DNA from: Paenibacillus marchantiophytorum
Lineage (GTDB): Bacteria; Bacillota; Bacilli; Paenibacillales; NBRC-103111
DNA length: 64,000 nt
Direction of reading: 5' to 3'
NCBI RefSeq assembly: GCF_014640555.1
Contig: NZ_BMHE01000001.1
Span: 186,001-250,000 of the forward strand
Numbering within the stretch: position 1 is the first letter of the stretch; each line of letters starts with the position of its first letter. The position numbers were made by a program, and so were the translations under genes. The notes below the pieces were generated by a model. That model saw only the letters and a program-made list of their open reading frames with translations, did no database searches and was not told where the DNA came from. Shown here one piece after another: positions 9,448 to 18,453 of this stretch.

Positions 9448-10433
9448 CGGCCGCTCTCCATCGTTTGGATAATGGATGCAATGATGCTGTCCGGCGAAAT
9501 ACCCATGGCTTGGCCTTCGAAATTCAGAAACAACCGATGCCGCAGGGCCGGGACTGCCACCACATTCAAATCCTGCTTGGAGACATGAAATCTGCCTGCC
9601 AGAAATGCCTTGACTTTGGAAACGGCAATCATCGCCTGAACACCACGAGGGCCTGAGCCGAAGCGGACATATTGTTTAACGGATTCAGGAGCTGTCGCTT
9701 CTTCAGGGTGTGTATTCATCAGCAGCTGCACCGCATAATCGAGAACATCCTCGGCAACCAGAATGTCTTTCAAACCAGTTTGAATGTCCCGCAGCAGTGC
9801 GCCATCCGCTACTTTCTCAGCCTGAAGCTGTTGGGCTGAGGTTGTCCGCAAAACAATTTCTTTCAATTCACTCTTCGTAGGATACGTGACATGTATTTTC
9901 AGCAGAAAACGATCCAACTGTGCTTCAGGCAGCGGATAGGTCCCCTCTTGCTCCAAGGGATTTTGAGTTGCCAACACAAAAAAAGGAGCAGGCAGTCGAT
10001 AGGTTTCCGAACCAACCGTTACCGTCTTCTCCTGCATAGCCTCCAGAAGCGCGCTCTGAGTCTTGGGTGTAGCCCGATTAATTTCATCTGCGAGCACGAC
10101 GTGACCGAATAAAGGACCCTTTTGAAACTTGTAGGAGGTCTCCCCTTGTGTGCCAAATTGAATTACATTCGTCCCCGTTATATCTGCCGGCATCAGATCC
10201 GGTGTAAATTGAATGCGTGAAAATTGAAGATCAACGGTATCTGCTATCGTTTTGACCAGCATGGTTTTCCCCAGACCCGGAATCCCTTCAAGCAGCGCAT
10301 GTCCTCCAGCCAAAATGCACCAGAGCAGTTGTTCAACCACGTCTTGCTGGCCTACAATGACACGACCAATTTGTTCTTGCATGTGACGAATTGCTGATCC
10401 CCATTCATCCAACTGTTTCTTTGACTCGACCAT
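9444..10433 (-). CDS. MoxR-family AAA+ ATPase
   Basis: About 329 residues. Walker A 'LEGIPGLGKTMLVKT', Walker B 'VVLADEINRATPKTQSALLE', sensor 1 'FVLATQNPLEQEGTYPLPEA' and a C-terminal lid with 'RFGSGPRGVQAMI' make the MoxR assignment secure. MoxR proteins use ATP to remodel or mature partner complexes together with VWA proteins, here most likely the adjacent DUF58 and VWA membrane proteins. The start is placed at ATG 10433 because GGAGGGG lies 11 nt upstream; an in-frame ATG at 10460, 27 nt earlier, has only a poorly spaced AGGA and would add nine residues. Confidence 0.95.
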   Translation of the reverse strand: MVESKKQLDEWGSAIRHMQEQIGRVIVGQQDVVEQLLWCILAGGHALLEGIPGLGKTMLVKTIADTVDLQFSRIQFTPDLMPADITGTNVIQFGTQGETSYKFQKGPLFGHVVLADEINRATPKTQSALLEAMQEKTVTVGSETYRLPAPFFVLATQNPLEQEGTYPLPEAQLDRFLLKIHVTYPTKSELKEIVLRTTSAQQLQAEKVADGALLRDIQTGLKDILVAEDVLDYAVQLLMNTHPEEATAPESVKQYVRFGSGPRGVQAMIAVSKVKAFLAGRFHVSKQDLNVVAVPALRHRLFLNFEGQAMGISPDSIIASIIQTMESGR

Positions 10434-10465
10434 GTGGCGAACGTCCCCTCCTATTGCCATACTTC

Positions 10466-12121
10466 CTATCGCTGCGGTTGAATTTCCAGAAAATAATCTC
10501 TCACCCTATTTTGCATATGCTGCGGCAGCTCAGAGCGATTGAGTGCGCTCGACGCTTCTGCCGCGTATTCGGCATACACATCTTCATACGGGCGAGAGGC
10601 TCCGTCGATTGCCGGAGCCTTCCCGCCTTGGCTGACTTCGCCGCCGCTGCCGCTGGTTGGCCCGCCATCGGCGAACGTCCCACCGGTGCCGGAGCGCTCG
10701 CGCGGCGTTGTCACAAGCCCGCGTGAGCCCGCTCCAGTGCCGCCCTGCGTGCCGCCGACACCCCCGCCAGGCCCGCCGCTCTGGCCGGGCCCGCTGCCTG
10801 GCGTGCCCCCGGCTCCTGCGCCCGCAGGTCCACCCGCGCCGCTGCCGGGCGGAGCTGCCCCTGGCGCCCCAGCCGCCGCCGCGCCGGCATTAGGCGCCGG
10901 AGCGCTGCCGGCCGCAGCAAGCCGCTCGGCGCGGCCGCCAGGCGCCCAGGCTTGCCCGGGCTGCGCTCCGCTCGCGGCGAGCTGGCGCGCTTGCGGCAGC
11001 GCTCCCGCAGCGAGGCTCGCGGCTGCCTGCGCAGCTTGCGCCTGCTGCTGCGCCAGAGCTTGCTGTGCGGCGCTGGCCGCCGCAAGGCCGGCCTGCAGCT
11101 GGCCAAGCTGCGCAGCAGGGTCCTCGCCGCTGCGCAGCGCGCTCGCGGCCTGCTGGAGCTGCTCACGAAGCTGCTGCTCCGCTTCCGGTGAAGCGGCTGC
11201 CGCTGATGCCGCCAGCCGCTCTAATTCACTTGCAAGCTGCTGCTTCTGCTCCGGCGTCATCTTCTGAACTTGCTCACCGAGCTTTGCAAGCTCGCTCTGC
11301 ATACTCTCTGTCTGCTTCTGTTCCAGCGTTTTCCCTAATTCGCGAAGCGCTTCTGTTCGCTGCATTGAATCCGCCCACTGCTCGGAGCGTTTTTGTTGTT
11401 TCTCCATATCACCAATTGTCGTTTCCATTTTCTTCAACGATTTTTCCAGTTCTTCGAGCGCTTTCGCCGTCGTCGGCGTTTGAGCTAATCTACGCTCTAA
11501 TTCATTTAGATCCTCTGCCACCTGCTTCATAGCAGGCAAAGGCGATGGCTTCGTTTCCAATTCTTTCACAAATTCAGCAACTTGTTTCTGCTGATCTGCC
11601 ACCCACTGACGTTCTTTGCCGTCTTGCTTTAGCATCGAATCGTTGGAATTAGGCAGGATCAGCAGCAAGCCAAACACGAATAGCGCAATTGCTCCTGGCA
11701 TCCACTGTTTGCGGGTAATCCGGTAAACGACCACCTTAGTGAGCTGCTCATCCACGAAGAGATTCGCTTTGTGAAGAGCATCCTGCCGTTGAAGATCAGC
11801 CAGCACGGAAGTTTGCTCCGCGTATTTCAGCGCTGTCGAGATGCGATCTTCCAAACCATGCTTATCCATGATTTGGGCAGCATCTTGATGCCGAGGCCGA
11901 TGTAGATACAACCAAACACTCGCGGTGATTACTGCTAAGACCACACTGCCCCATGCGCCATTTCTATAAAAGTTAATCAGGAAGAAGCGTCCGCCAATCA
12001 TCCAGATACAAGCCAGCACAATGCCAATCGTCAAGCTGCGAATGAGATAGTGACATCCTTTTACTTTCAACAAACGTGCATTTACTACATCCAGCAGATC
12101 TTCCAGCTTCTCATATCTCAT
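10466..12121 (-). CDS. Coiled-coil membrane protein with Gln/Ala-rich and Gly/Pro-rich regions (DUF4175-like)
   Basis: 551 residues. Two membrane helices at about 28-48 and 55-70 and a third at about 140-157 are followed by a long heptad-rich, Lys/Glu/Gln-rich coiled coil (about 165-300), an Ala/Gln-rich stretch (about 300-380), a Gly/Pro/Ala low-complexity stretch (about 380-500) and a short conserved end 'DVYAEYAAEASSALNRSELP'. The plan recalls DUF4175-type proteins found with MoxR/VWA genes. The start ATG 12119-12121 has GGGAGGAG 9 nt upstream. The low-complexity section, 10540-11240, is far more GC-rich than its neighbours and creates long false reading frames on both strands. The role is unknown; a structural or anchoring part of the cluster's membrane complex is the simplest guess. 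Confidence 0.8.
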   Translation of the reverse strand: MRYEKLEDLLDVVNARLLKVKGCHYLIRSLTIGIVLACIWMIGGRFFLINFYRNGAWGSVVLAVITASVWLYLHRPRHQDAAQIMDKHGLEDRISTALKYAEQTSVLADLQRQDALHKANLFVDEQLTKVVVYRITRKQWMPGAIALFVFGLLLILPNSNDSMLKQDGKERQWVADQQKQVAEFVKELETKPSPLPAMKQVAEDLNELERRLAQTPTTAKALEELEKSLKKMETTIGDMEKQQKRSEQWADSMQRTEALRELGKTLEQKQTESMQSELAKLGEQVQKMTPEQKQQLASELERLAASAAAASPEAEQQLREQLQQAASALRSGEDPAAQLGQLQAGLAAASAAQQALAQQQAQAAQAAASLAAGALPQARQLAASGAQPGQAWAPGGRAERLAAAGSAPAPNAGAAAAGAPGAAPPGSGAGGPAGAGAGGTPGSGPGQSGGPGGGVGGTQGGTGAGSRGLVTTPRERSGTGGTFADGGPTSGSGGEVSQGGKAPAIDGASRPYEDVYAEYAAEASSALNRSELPQHMQNRVRDYFLEIQPQR

Positions 12122-12201
12122 TCACAACCGCTCCTCCCTGACCACTAGTTGATTCTCTTGGGAATTCGTTTGTTTGATCATTTTCTTCGTTTCATAATCG
12201 G

Positions 12202-13014
12202 TCACAAATACCTGACGCTTAACCAGATAAAAAGAAGCAGCAGCACTGTATATGAAGCCACGAAAATGTGCCACATTTGCAGCGGTTCGTGCCCTTTGAA
12301 CAATTGCTTCGCAAAATCAGGGACCATCAAACTTGCTAGAACAGCCATTGGATTAAAGCTTAGGAAATACCCGAGCACGTCTTCATCGATGCCATTGCGT
12401 CCCAAATTGGCAAAGAATAATCCCGCCAAAGCGGTGAATCCAAAAACAAATAGCACAAAACCATACGTCGCAATAATCGAAATGACCGTTTTCTTCAAAA
12501 CTGTTGAAAAGAATATCCCTACAGCGCCGAATAGCAGCATAACGAACACATAAAAAACAAAGACAGACAGCACTTGTTTCGGCGACACCCCCCCATAGAG
12601 AAACACAATACTGTAAAGGGGCATCGTCGCTACGACCGTTAACAGCATGAAACTGAGGGAAGCAAATAATTTGCTGAGTATAATCGTTCCCGAGCTCTGT
12701 TGCGTCGTTAGAAGCATATTTAAGGTTTGCTTTTCTCGTTCTCCGCTGATCACCCCCGCCGTTAAGCCAGGTGTCATGAAGGCAATAAGAACCAGCTGCG
12801 TACCGCTTAGAAAATAAAACAACTCACTGCTTTTAGTTGTACTGAGCACGCCCGCTTGCAAGTTGCTCATATTAATGTAAGCAAATCCCAGTGCGATCAA
12901 ACCGATCGCAAGCAAATACACCAGAATTGACAGCGGGGAACGGAAGGTCCGCATACGCAATCGGAATTCTTTCTCCAGCACGGGATTAATCCAATTTAAC
13001 TTGCTGTTCATCAT
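12202..13014 (-). CDS. ABC-2-type transporter permease
   Basis: About 270 residues with six predicted transmembrane helices, starting 'MMNSKLNWINPVLEKEFRLR'. The conserved cytosolic elbow plus the region 'GVISGEREKQTLNMLLTTQ' is typical of ABC-2 permeases of the NatB/GldF/YhaP type. The start at ATG 13014 has GGAGG 8 nt upstream; a longer frame from 13050 lacks a ribosome binding site. The first 29 bp overlap the end of the ATPase gene, which supports coupled synthesis of the two halves of one exporter. Confidence 0.92.
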   Translation of the reverse strand: MMNSKLNWINPVLEKEFRLRMRTFRSPLSILVYLLAIGLIALGFAYINMSNLQAGVLSTTKSSELFYFLSGTQLVLIAFMTPGLTAGVISGEREKQTLNMLLTTQQSSGTIILSKLFASLSFMLLTVVATMPLYSIVFLYGGVSPKQVLSVFVFYVFVMLLFGAVGIFFSTVLKKTVISIIATYGFVLFVFGFTALAGLFFANLGRNGIDEDVLGYFLSFNPMAVLASLMVPDFAKQLFKGHEPLQMWHIFVASYTVLLLLFIWLSVRYL

Positions 13015-13939
13015 GGGCGCCGCCTCCTTTGGTGATTTCCAGAAAGACATCTTCCAGATTCGTTAAGGCTTCGCTGAATGAAAGAAGCGGGAACCCGGTC
13101 TCAATCAAACGCGCCAGGAGTAAAGATTGATCCTCATCTGTACCGCCAAAATGAACATGAAGGCCTTTCTCATCTTGAAGTGCCATTGTGACATGCGGCT
13201 GCTGCTTCAGGTAGGCTAAAGCTTCTTCCGAGCGATTCACTACTCTGATTTGCAGCACACGATTCGCTTTCATCCGATTTTGAATGTCCGACACCTTGCC
13301 TTTTGCGATCAGCTTCCCATATTCGATGACACCGATCTCATCAACCATTTCAGCCAGTTCCGGCAAAATATGCGAAGAAATAATGATCGTTTTGCCCATG
13401 GCTTTAAGTTCTTTCAGAATCTCTCTCATTTCAATACGCGCTCTAGGGTCCAGACCAGAAGCCGGCTCATCCAAAATTAAAACCTCTGGTTCATGCACGA
13501 GGCACCGGGCTAGACAAAGCCGCTGTTTCATCCCACGGGACAAAGAATCCACATAAAAATCAGCTTTCTCGGTTAAATTCACAAGGTCCAATAATTGCGG
13601 AATCAATTTCAACCGATCTGCTCTTGAGATGCCATAACTGGCTCCGTAGAAATCCAAATATTCCGTTGCTTTGAAATTATCATAAACACCGAAGAAATCC
13701 GGCATATAGCCGATGAGCCTGCGTACTTCTTTGGGCTTATCCGTGACATCATACCCGCCAACTTCCGCTGTACCTGAGGTCGGATTCAGCAGTGTTGCAA
13801 GAATGGACATTGTCGTCGATTTACCCGCTCCGTTAGGACCTACAAAACCAAAGACAGTCCCTTTGTCAATCTGCATTGTCAAAGAATCCAACGCCGTGAA
13901 ATTGCCGTATCTTTTGGTAAGTTCTTTGGTTGTAATCAT
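12986..13939 (-). CDS. ABC transporter ATP-binding protein
   Basis: 317 residues. Walker A 'GFVGPNGAGKSTTMSI' (about 31-46), signature 'LSRGMKQRLCLARCL' (LSRGM variant of LSGGQ), Walker B 'VLILDEPASGLDP', H-loop 'IIISSHILPEL'. The C-terminal ~90 residues form the extra domain usual for ABC-2 exporters of the NatA/CcmA type. The ATG 13937-13939 overlaps the stop of the upstream 13936-16371 gene (ATGA). It pairs with the permease at 12202-13014; substrate unknown. Confidence 0.95.
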   Translation of the reverse strand: MITTKELTKRYGNFTALDSLTMQIDKGTVFGFVGPNGAGKSTTMSILATLLNPTSGTAEVGGYDVTDKPKEVRRLIGYMPDFFGVYDNFKATEYLDFYGASYGISRADRLKLIPQLLDLVNLTEKADFYVDSLSRGMKQRLCLARCLVHEPEVLILDEPASGLDPRARIEMREILKELKAMGKTIIISSHILPELAEMVDEIGVIEYGKLIAKGKVSDIQNRMKANRVLQIRVVNRSEEALAYLKQQPHVTMALQDEKGLHVHFGGTDEDQSLLLARLIETGFPLLSFSEALTNLEDVFLEITKGGGAHDEQQVKLD

Positions 13940-16371
13940 CGTTTCACCGATCCTTCCAGAGAAACAGACGGCATGCGGAACATCGTATTATTTAGAATGG
14001 TTGTCGCTTTCATGCGAATGGATTTCCCCTCCGTAATATAAGGCTGCAGCTTGTCCCCTTCCCAGGATTGAGAAGCTTTCATGGCAAGCGGTTCCCACGC
14101 ATTTGTTTGGGCATTCCACAATTCCAACGTTACTTCGGGATTCGGGTCGCCAGTCATCTCCATTTTCTGATAATTCGCACCGCTTAATGGAGGTAAAGTA
14201 TACACAAGGGTAACATCGCCGCCGCCCATCTGCATGAATGGACCATCACGGAACTGTAAAGCACTCATTTTCAAATGATTATCCGCTAAAGTAGGAACGA
14301 TTGCTTTACTCGGGATGACAATTCTGCCATCAGAAGTCACGTAATTAAGCTTCATCTCCTGAGAAACCAGGGTGAGCTGCTCTGTTGGCACAGACCCGCT
14401 AGACGTGATGGGAAGGGAAGTCTGATCCCTAAACCAACCAATAATCATGGGTGTGAAACCGCCTGCAACCTTGAAATTTCGTTGCATAAATGTATTTAAC
14501 AAAGCGCGTTGATGACGACCATTATCCAGCATCTTACTGGTTATCGGATAAGGAAAGGCCAGTTGACCATAATTCTTTCCATTGGACACCGTAACGCTTC
14601 CAGCCGTATTGAAGCTAACTGCAGCGCCTGCCTTCAAGTCACCCACATTCAAATAACTTTGATTCACTAAAATAGCGACGTTGGTTAAATCCTTCGTTGT
14701 ATGATTCGTCACTTCACCTTTTACACCATTCACCGATAAATCCGTAATCGTATAGTCCAATTTGCCAAACGCCACAGGTTGTTCATCGTTCTTGGCAATC
14801 TTGGCTATTGAGGAATAAGCAATATCCTGCAGCCCGACCAGAGATGACGAATCCTGATCTTGTCGAAATACGAACTCACTGCGACCGCTGAGCTGCAGAT
14901 TCGGATAAACTTCGCTTTGCAAGAAGGGAGAGGCGGCTCCTTTATCAGGCAACTTGAGCTCCAAATCTCCTCCTTTTGGCAAAAACACAGATATCATCGA
15001 CTGCTTAATCCCTGACCCTGAACCATTGAGTGTAAGCGTCGAAAAGGACTGTGCCATGGAGCTTGCCCGATTGGTTGCTCCGAATTGAAAGATGCCAAAG
15101 CTGGTGACGATCGCCACCAATGGGATGATGTACCATGCCCACTCTCTACGATCTAATCGACGCAAAATGAAGTAGAGGATCGGTCCGACGATAACTGCAT
15201 AAACAAGCAAAACAAGCGCAAGTTGAGCCAACTTAGGCGGCTGGAGCGAAGGATAATAATCTAAAGCTTCATTCATTTCCCAAAAAGAGTCCCCGCCATA
15301 ACGCGCTTGATTCAAATTATAGGCATTCGCCCGCTCTATTGGCCCCGCTAGCAACTGCTCCCATAAACGCGTATTCCCATTCCACGAAGCCAATGGATTT
15401 AGCGATAAATCATAAGCAACATAGTCGACATGACCATTTCCATAGGAAGAACGAGCATAGATGGGGATTGTTTGGTCCGAAACGATAGCTTCCGCTCCGT
15501 TTACTAAGGCAGCTTTGGAAATCGTGAATGGCGAGCCGAATGCCAGCTCCTTCTCGCCCATTTTGGCTAACTCCGACAGATCTGTCACCGTCTGCGTGCC
15601 TTGATACGTTACAGGGGAAGCGCTTGAAAAAGGCGCAGCCGTCTTGGAATAACCAGCACCTCCGCCAATAATCAGCGCACCTCCGCGCTGCGTCCATTGC
15701 TGAATCGCTTGAACTTGATCCTTCGTCAACGTATCGGACGCAAAATCATTCAAAACAAGCACATCAAAACTGTCTAAACCCAAGGCTTCCAGTGGCATTT
15801 CCGTTTGTTTCAAATGAATCAGATTGAGCTTTTTACCGGATTGATTCAACAGGCTTAGGAAATTCATCGTATCGACATCACGTGCCAAAACGCCCACTTG
15901 CAACGTTTCTTTCGGTATTGGAAAGGCTTCCAAATTGGTTTTGCCATCCAACGCGACTTTCTTCCCGCTCTTTACAGATTTTTCATAAAATGAGATCGTA
16001 TTATTAACATTGCTGTAGGGGAATCCAGGGATTAACATGGATATGACTTTCGTGCTATCTTTGGGCAGTTCCACCAACTTGGCGTAACTGAAATCCTTAT
16101 TCCCATTCGGATGGGCAACTTGAATAACCAGATCACCCGATAAATCAGCGTTCCCCTTATTGTGCAAGGTTATTTTCACCGGGGTCCAGGTGCTTTGCTT
16201 CACATTCGCCGCTCCAAAACCAATCTCCGATTGAATTTCAATCTTAGGAGTGTCTTCCGCTCTTGCCGTGCCTCCGAAAAATAGATTTCCTTGCAGCCAT
16301 AACACAAGGAGCATACAGCCAATTAACCATTTAAATTGCAGATATCCTTTTCTATTCGGGCTTACATTCAC
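13936..16371 (-). CDS. Secreted/membrane protein with glutamine-amidotransferase-like region, ABC-associated
   Basis: About 811 residues. A signal-type N-terminus (hydrophobic core 'WLIGCMLLVLWLQGNLFFGG' then 'ARA') exports an ~370-residue beta-rich plus GATase-like region ('FDVLVLNDFAS', 'GGALIIGGGAGY'). Two membrane helices at about 385-425 and 430-450 in the original frame ('LLVYAVIVGPILYFILRRLD', 'WYIIPLVAIVTSFGIFQFG') follow, then a second outside region. The plan resembles GldG-like or large extracytoplasmic partners of ABC-2 exporters. The start is taken as GTG 16369-16371 because AAGGGAG lies 8 nt upstream; ATG 16395 is in frame but has no good ribosome binding site. It is the first gene of the ABC-MoxR-VWA cluster. 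Function unknown. Confidence 0.82.
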   Translation of the reverse strand: MNVSPNRKGYLQFKWLIGCMLLVLWLQGNLFFGGTARAEDTPKIEIQSEIGFGAANVKQSTWTPVKITLHNKGNADLSGDLVIQVAHPNGNKDFSYAKLVELPKDSTKVISMLIPGFPYSNVNNTISFYEKSVKSGKKVALDGKTNLEAFPIPKETLQVGVLARDVDTMNFLSLLNQSGKKLNLIHLKQTEMPLEALGLDSFDVLVLNDFASDTLTKDQVQAIQQWTQRGGALIIGGGAGYSKTAAPFSSASPVTYQGTQTVTDLSELAKMGEKELAFGSPFTISKAALVNGAEAIVSDQTIPIYARSSYGNGHVDYVAYDLSLNPLASWNGNTRLWEQLLAGPIERANAYNLNQARYGGDSFWEMNEALDYYPSLQPPKLAQLALVLLVYAVIVGPILYFILRRLDRREWAWYIIPLVAIVTSFGIFQFGATNRASSMAQSFSTLTLNGSGSGIKQSMISVFLPKGGDLELKLPDKGAASPFLQSEVYPNLQLSGRSEFVFRQDQDSSSLVGLQDIAYSSIAKIAKNDEQPVAFGKLDYTITDLSVNGVKGEVTNHTTKDLTNVAILVNQSYLNVGDLKAGAAVSFNTAGSVTVSNGKNYGQLAFPYPITSKMLDNGRHQRALLNTFMQRNFKVAGGFTPMIIGWFRDQTSLPITSSGSVPTEQLTLVSQEMKLNYVTSDGRIVIPSKAIVPTLADNHLKMSALQFRDGPFMQMGGGDVTLVYTLPPLSGANYQKMEMTGDPNPEVTLELWNAQTNAWEPLAMKASQSWEGDKLQPYITEGKSIRMKATTILNNTMFRMPSVSLEGSVKR

Positions 16372-16446
16372 GCTATTGACTCCCTTCTCATCCAACCTGT
16401 CTCATAAGTAGACGACAAAAATGGAAAAAAGTTTCAATTCCTGACG

Positions 16447-16486
16447 TAAAAAAACCGCTTCGCTGTCGAAACTCAGCTTGGCGGTT
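16447..16486 (-). terminator. Terminator after the terC gene
   Basis: Two-part stem: AACCGC 16453-16458 with GCGGTT 16481-16486, and GCTG 16462-16465 with CAGC 16474-16477, loop of 8 nt. On the minus strand it runs into a T tract (GCGGTTTTTTTAC). Confidence 0.8.
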
Positions 16487-16496
16487 GTTCCCTCAT

Positions 16497-17177
16497 CTAT
16501 TCATTTCTGGTTTTCAGCTGATGCATTCGCAGCCCTTTGACGGTTAAGCCAATCATAATCACAAGCGCCGCGGCAGCGATCGGTATCCATACATGCAGAA
16601 ACTCAAAATCCATCAGCACCCAATCGATCATTTTTTCGTCCTTAACAAACATTTCTCCCGCTGTATACCCCAGAATTCCAGCCCCTATGAGCACCAGTAT
16701 CGGGTATTTCTGCAGCAGGTTCATGACAAGCGTGCTGCCCCAAATAATGATGGGAATACTAAGCCCTATTCCCAAAATAATAACGGTGTTGTTCCCATTC
16801 CCCTTGGCAGCAATTGCAAGCACATTATCCAGACTCATTACAAAATCAGCAACAATAATCGTCCATATGGCTTTGCCGAGCGTCGAGGCTTCTTTCACAT
16901 TCGCGTGACTGTCATCATCGGTAAGCAGCTTGATCGCAATCCAGAAAAGCAGAATCGATCCTCCTGCTTGTATGTAAGGAATGTCCAGCAAGCTTACGGC
17001 GACTAATGTCAGTACCAATCGCAGTGCAATGGCCCCGAAAGCCCCCCACCAAACAGCGAGTTTTCGCTGTTCCACCGGCAGATTTTTGCTAGCTAACGCT
17101 ATAACTACCGCATTGTCGCCGCTTAGGACGATATTGATCAACATAATTTGCAAAAACAGTATGAGCGCATCAATCAT
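16497..17177 (-). CDS. TerC-family integral membrane protein (YjbE/YkoY type)
   Basis: 226 residues, seven predicted helices. The two conserved acidic membrane motifs are present, 'NIVLSGDNAVVIALA' (about 15-29) and 'DFVMSLDNVLAIAA' (about 111-124). In Bacillus, TerC proteins of this size are linked to manganese export and metal loading of secreted enzymes. The ATG 17175-17177 has GGGAGG 9 nt upstream. The 67 bp between it and thiI is too short to hold the yybP-ykoY riboswitch that often precedes these genes. It may be read through from thiI. Confidence 0.92.
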   Translation of the reverse strand: MIDALILFLQIMLINIVLSGDNAVVIALASKNLPVEQRKLAVWWGAFGAIALRLVLTLVAVSLLDIPYIQAGGSILLFWIAIKLLTDDDSHANVKEASTLGKAIWTIIVADFVMSLDNVLAIAAKGNGNNTVIILGIGLSIPIIIWGSTLVMNLLQKYPILVLIGAGILGYTAGEMFVKDEKMIDWVLMDFEFLHVWIPIAAAALVIMIGLTVKGLRMHQLKTRNE

Positions 17178-17244
17178 GCCTTACAACCTCCCGGAATACA
17201 TGGCGAACAGGCGACGAAGTCACCTACCGAAGGGTCGTATCGCA

Positions 17245-18453
17245 TTAAAATAAATGCGCGTCTGACACCTTCTTCCTTTGTCCATGAACGATTTCAATAG
17301 TTTCCGTTTGTGTGACTGCTCTCTCGATGAGCGCTGGCAAGAAGTCCATGCTGTGCTCGATTTTCTCGACCATTCTGAGATTAGGATTGGTGCTCGGAGA
17401 TGGCGGAAGAAACAGGGAGCAGCAATCTTCATAAGGTAGAATAGAGATTGGGAATGTGCCAATCTTCTCCGCAATGCGAATAATCTCTTGCTTGTCCATC
17501 ATCATCAGCGGTTGCAAAAGAGGCAGCGTGACGACACGCCCAATGACGTTTAGGCTGGGCAGTGTTTGACTCGCTACTTGGCCCAAGCTCTCACCAGTGA
17601 CTAAGCCGCTTAATCCACGTTGATCGGCAATCTGTTCAGCAATGCGATACATCGCTCTTCTTATAAGCGTTACTAATAAATTGTCCTGATACGCTTGATG
17701 GATCGATGTTTGCACTTCTGTGAATGGCACAAGGTGCAGCTTGACAGAGTCTGTGTAGGAAGACAATTGGTGGGCCAAATCAATGACCTTCTCCTTCGCG
17801 CGCTCGCTTGTGTAAGGAAAGCTATGGAAGTGGATCGCTTCAATCGAAAGCCCTTTGCGCATCGCCAGCCAACCGGCAACGGGGCTATCAATCCCTCCGG
17901 AAAGCATCAATAAGGCATTTCCACTCGTTCCTGCGGGGAATCCGCCTGCACCTTCAATAACCTCCGCATACAACAGAACCTGTTCCTCGCGAATCTCTAC
18001 CCTTAGCTCCACTTCCGGTTGATGAACATCCACCTGCAATCCGGGACTTGCTTGCAGCACATAACCGCCAACCAAATAATTCATGCGCTGCGAATCCAGC
18101 GGAAATGATTTATTCACCCTGCGTACGGTCACTTTAAACGTTTTGGGCTGCTTGGGCAGTGCCTGCATAACCTCAAGAGCCATTGCTTGAATCGCTTCGA
18201 CCTCCATGGGTGCATGATACGCCGGGCTGAATGACGCTAATCCAAATACCCGCTGCAGAGCCGACGAAGCTTCTTCATACGCCGCTCCCCCTAGCTCCAC
18301 ATATACGCGTCCATATTCCGGAATATACCTCAAATCAGGAAATGACCCCAAAACTTTACGAATTTGTGTCATTACGCTGCGCTCAAATCGTTTGCGATTT
18401 TTCCCTTTTAGTGTCAACTCGCCAAAACGCAAAATTAAACAATCCGGTTTCAT
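17245..18453 (-). CDS. thiI: tRNA 4-thiouridine synthase / sulfurtransferase ThiI
   Basis: 402 residues. An N-terminal ferredoxin-like plus THUMP domain (about 60-165) is followed by the PP-loop ATP pyrophosphatase 'LLMLSGGIDSPVAGW' (about 182-196) and the 'RRAMYRIAEQIA' and 'GLVTGESLGQVASQT' motifs of ThiI. It adenylates U8 of tRNA and inserts sulfur, and feeds thiazole synthesis. It lacks the C-terminal rhodanese domain found in enterobacteria, as is normal for Bacillales; sulfur then comes from the partner desulfurase, whose gene overlaps this one by 4 bp (18450-18453). Confidence 0.96.
   Translation of the reverse strand: MKPDCLILRFGELTLKGKNRKRFERSVMTQIRKVLGSFPDLRYIPEYGRVYVELGGAAYEEASSALQRVFGLASFSPAYHAPMEVEAIQAMALEVMQALPKQPKTFKVTVRRVNKSFPLDSQRMNYLVGGYVLQASPGLQVDVHQPEVELRVEIREEQVLLYAEVIEGAGGFPAGTSGNALLMLSGGIDSPVAGWLAMRKGLSIEAIHFHSFPYTSERAKEKVIDLAHQLSSYTDSVKLHLVPFTEVQTSIHQAYQDNLLVTLIRRAMYRIAEQIADQRGLSGLVTGESLGQVASQTLPSLNVIGRVVTLPLLQPLMMMDKQEIIRIAEKIGTFPISILPYEDCCSLFLPPSPSTNPNLRMVEKIEHSMDFLPALIERAVTQTETIEIVHGQRKKVSDAHLF

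Noticed and set aside
10539..11267. Plus-strand frame of 242 codons, Pro/Ala-rich
   Set aside because: Antisense to the low-complexity part of the DUF4175-like gene; GC-rich DNA leaves all frames open.
17178..17244. Possible yybP-ykoY manganese riboswitch upstream of the terC gene
   Set aside because: The spacer is only 67 bp and lacks the conserved paired regions; too short for the riboswitch.
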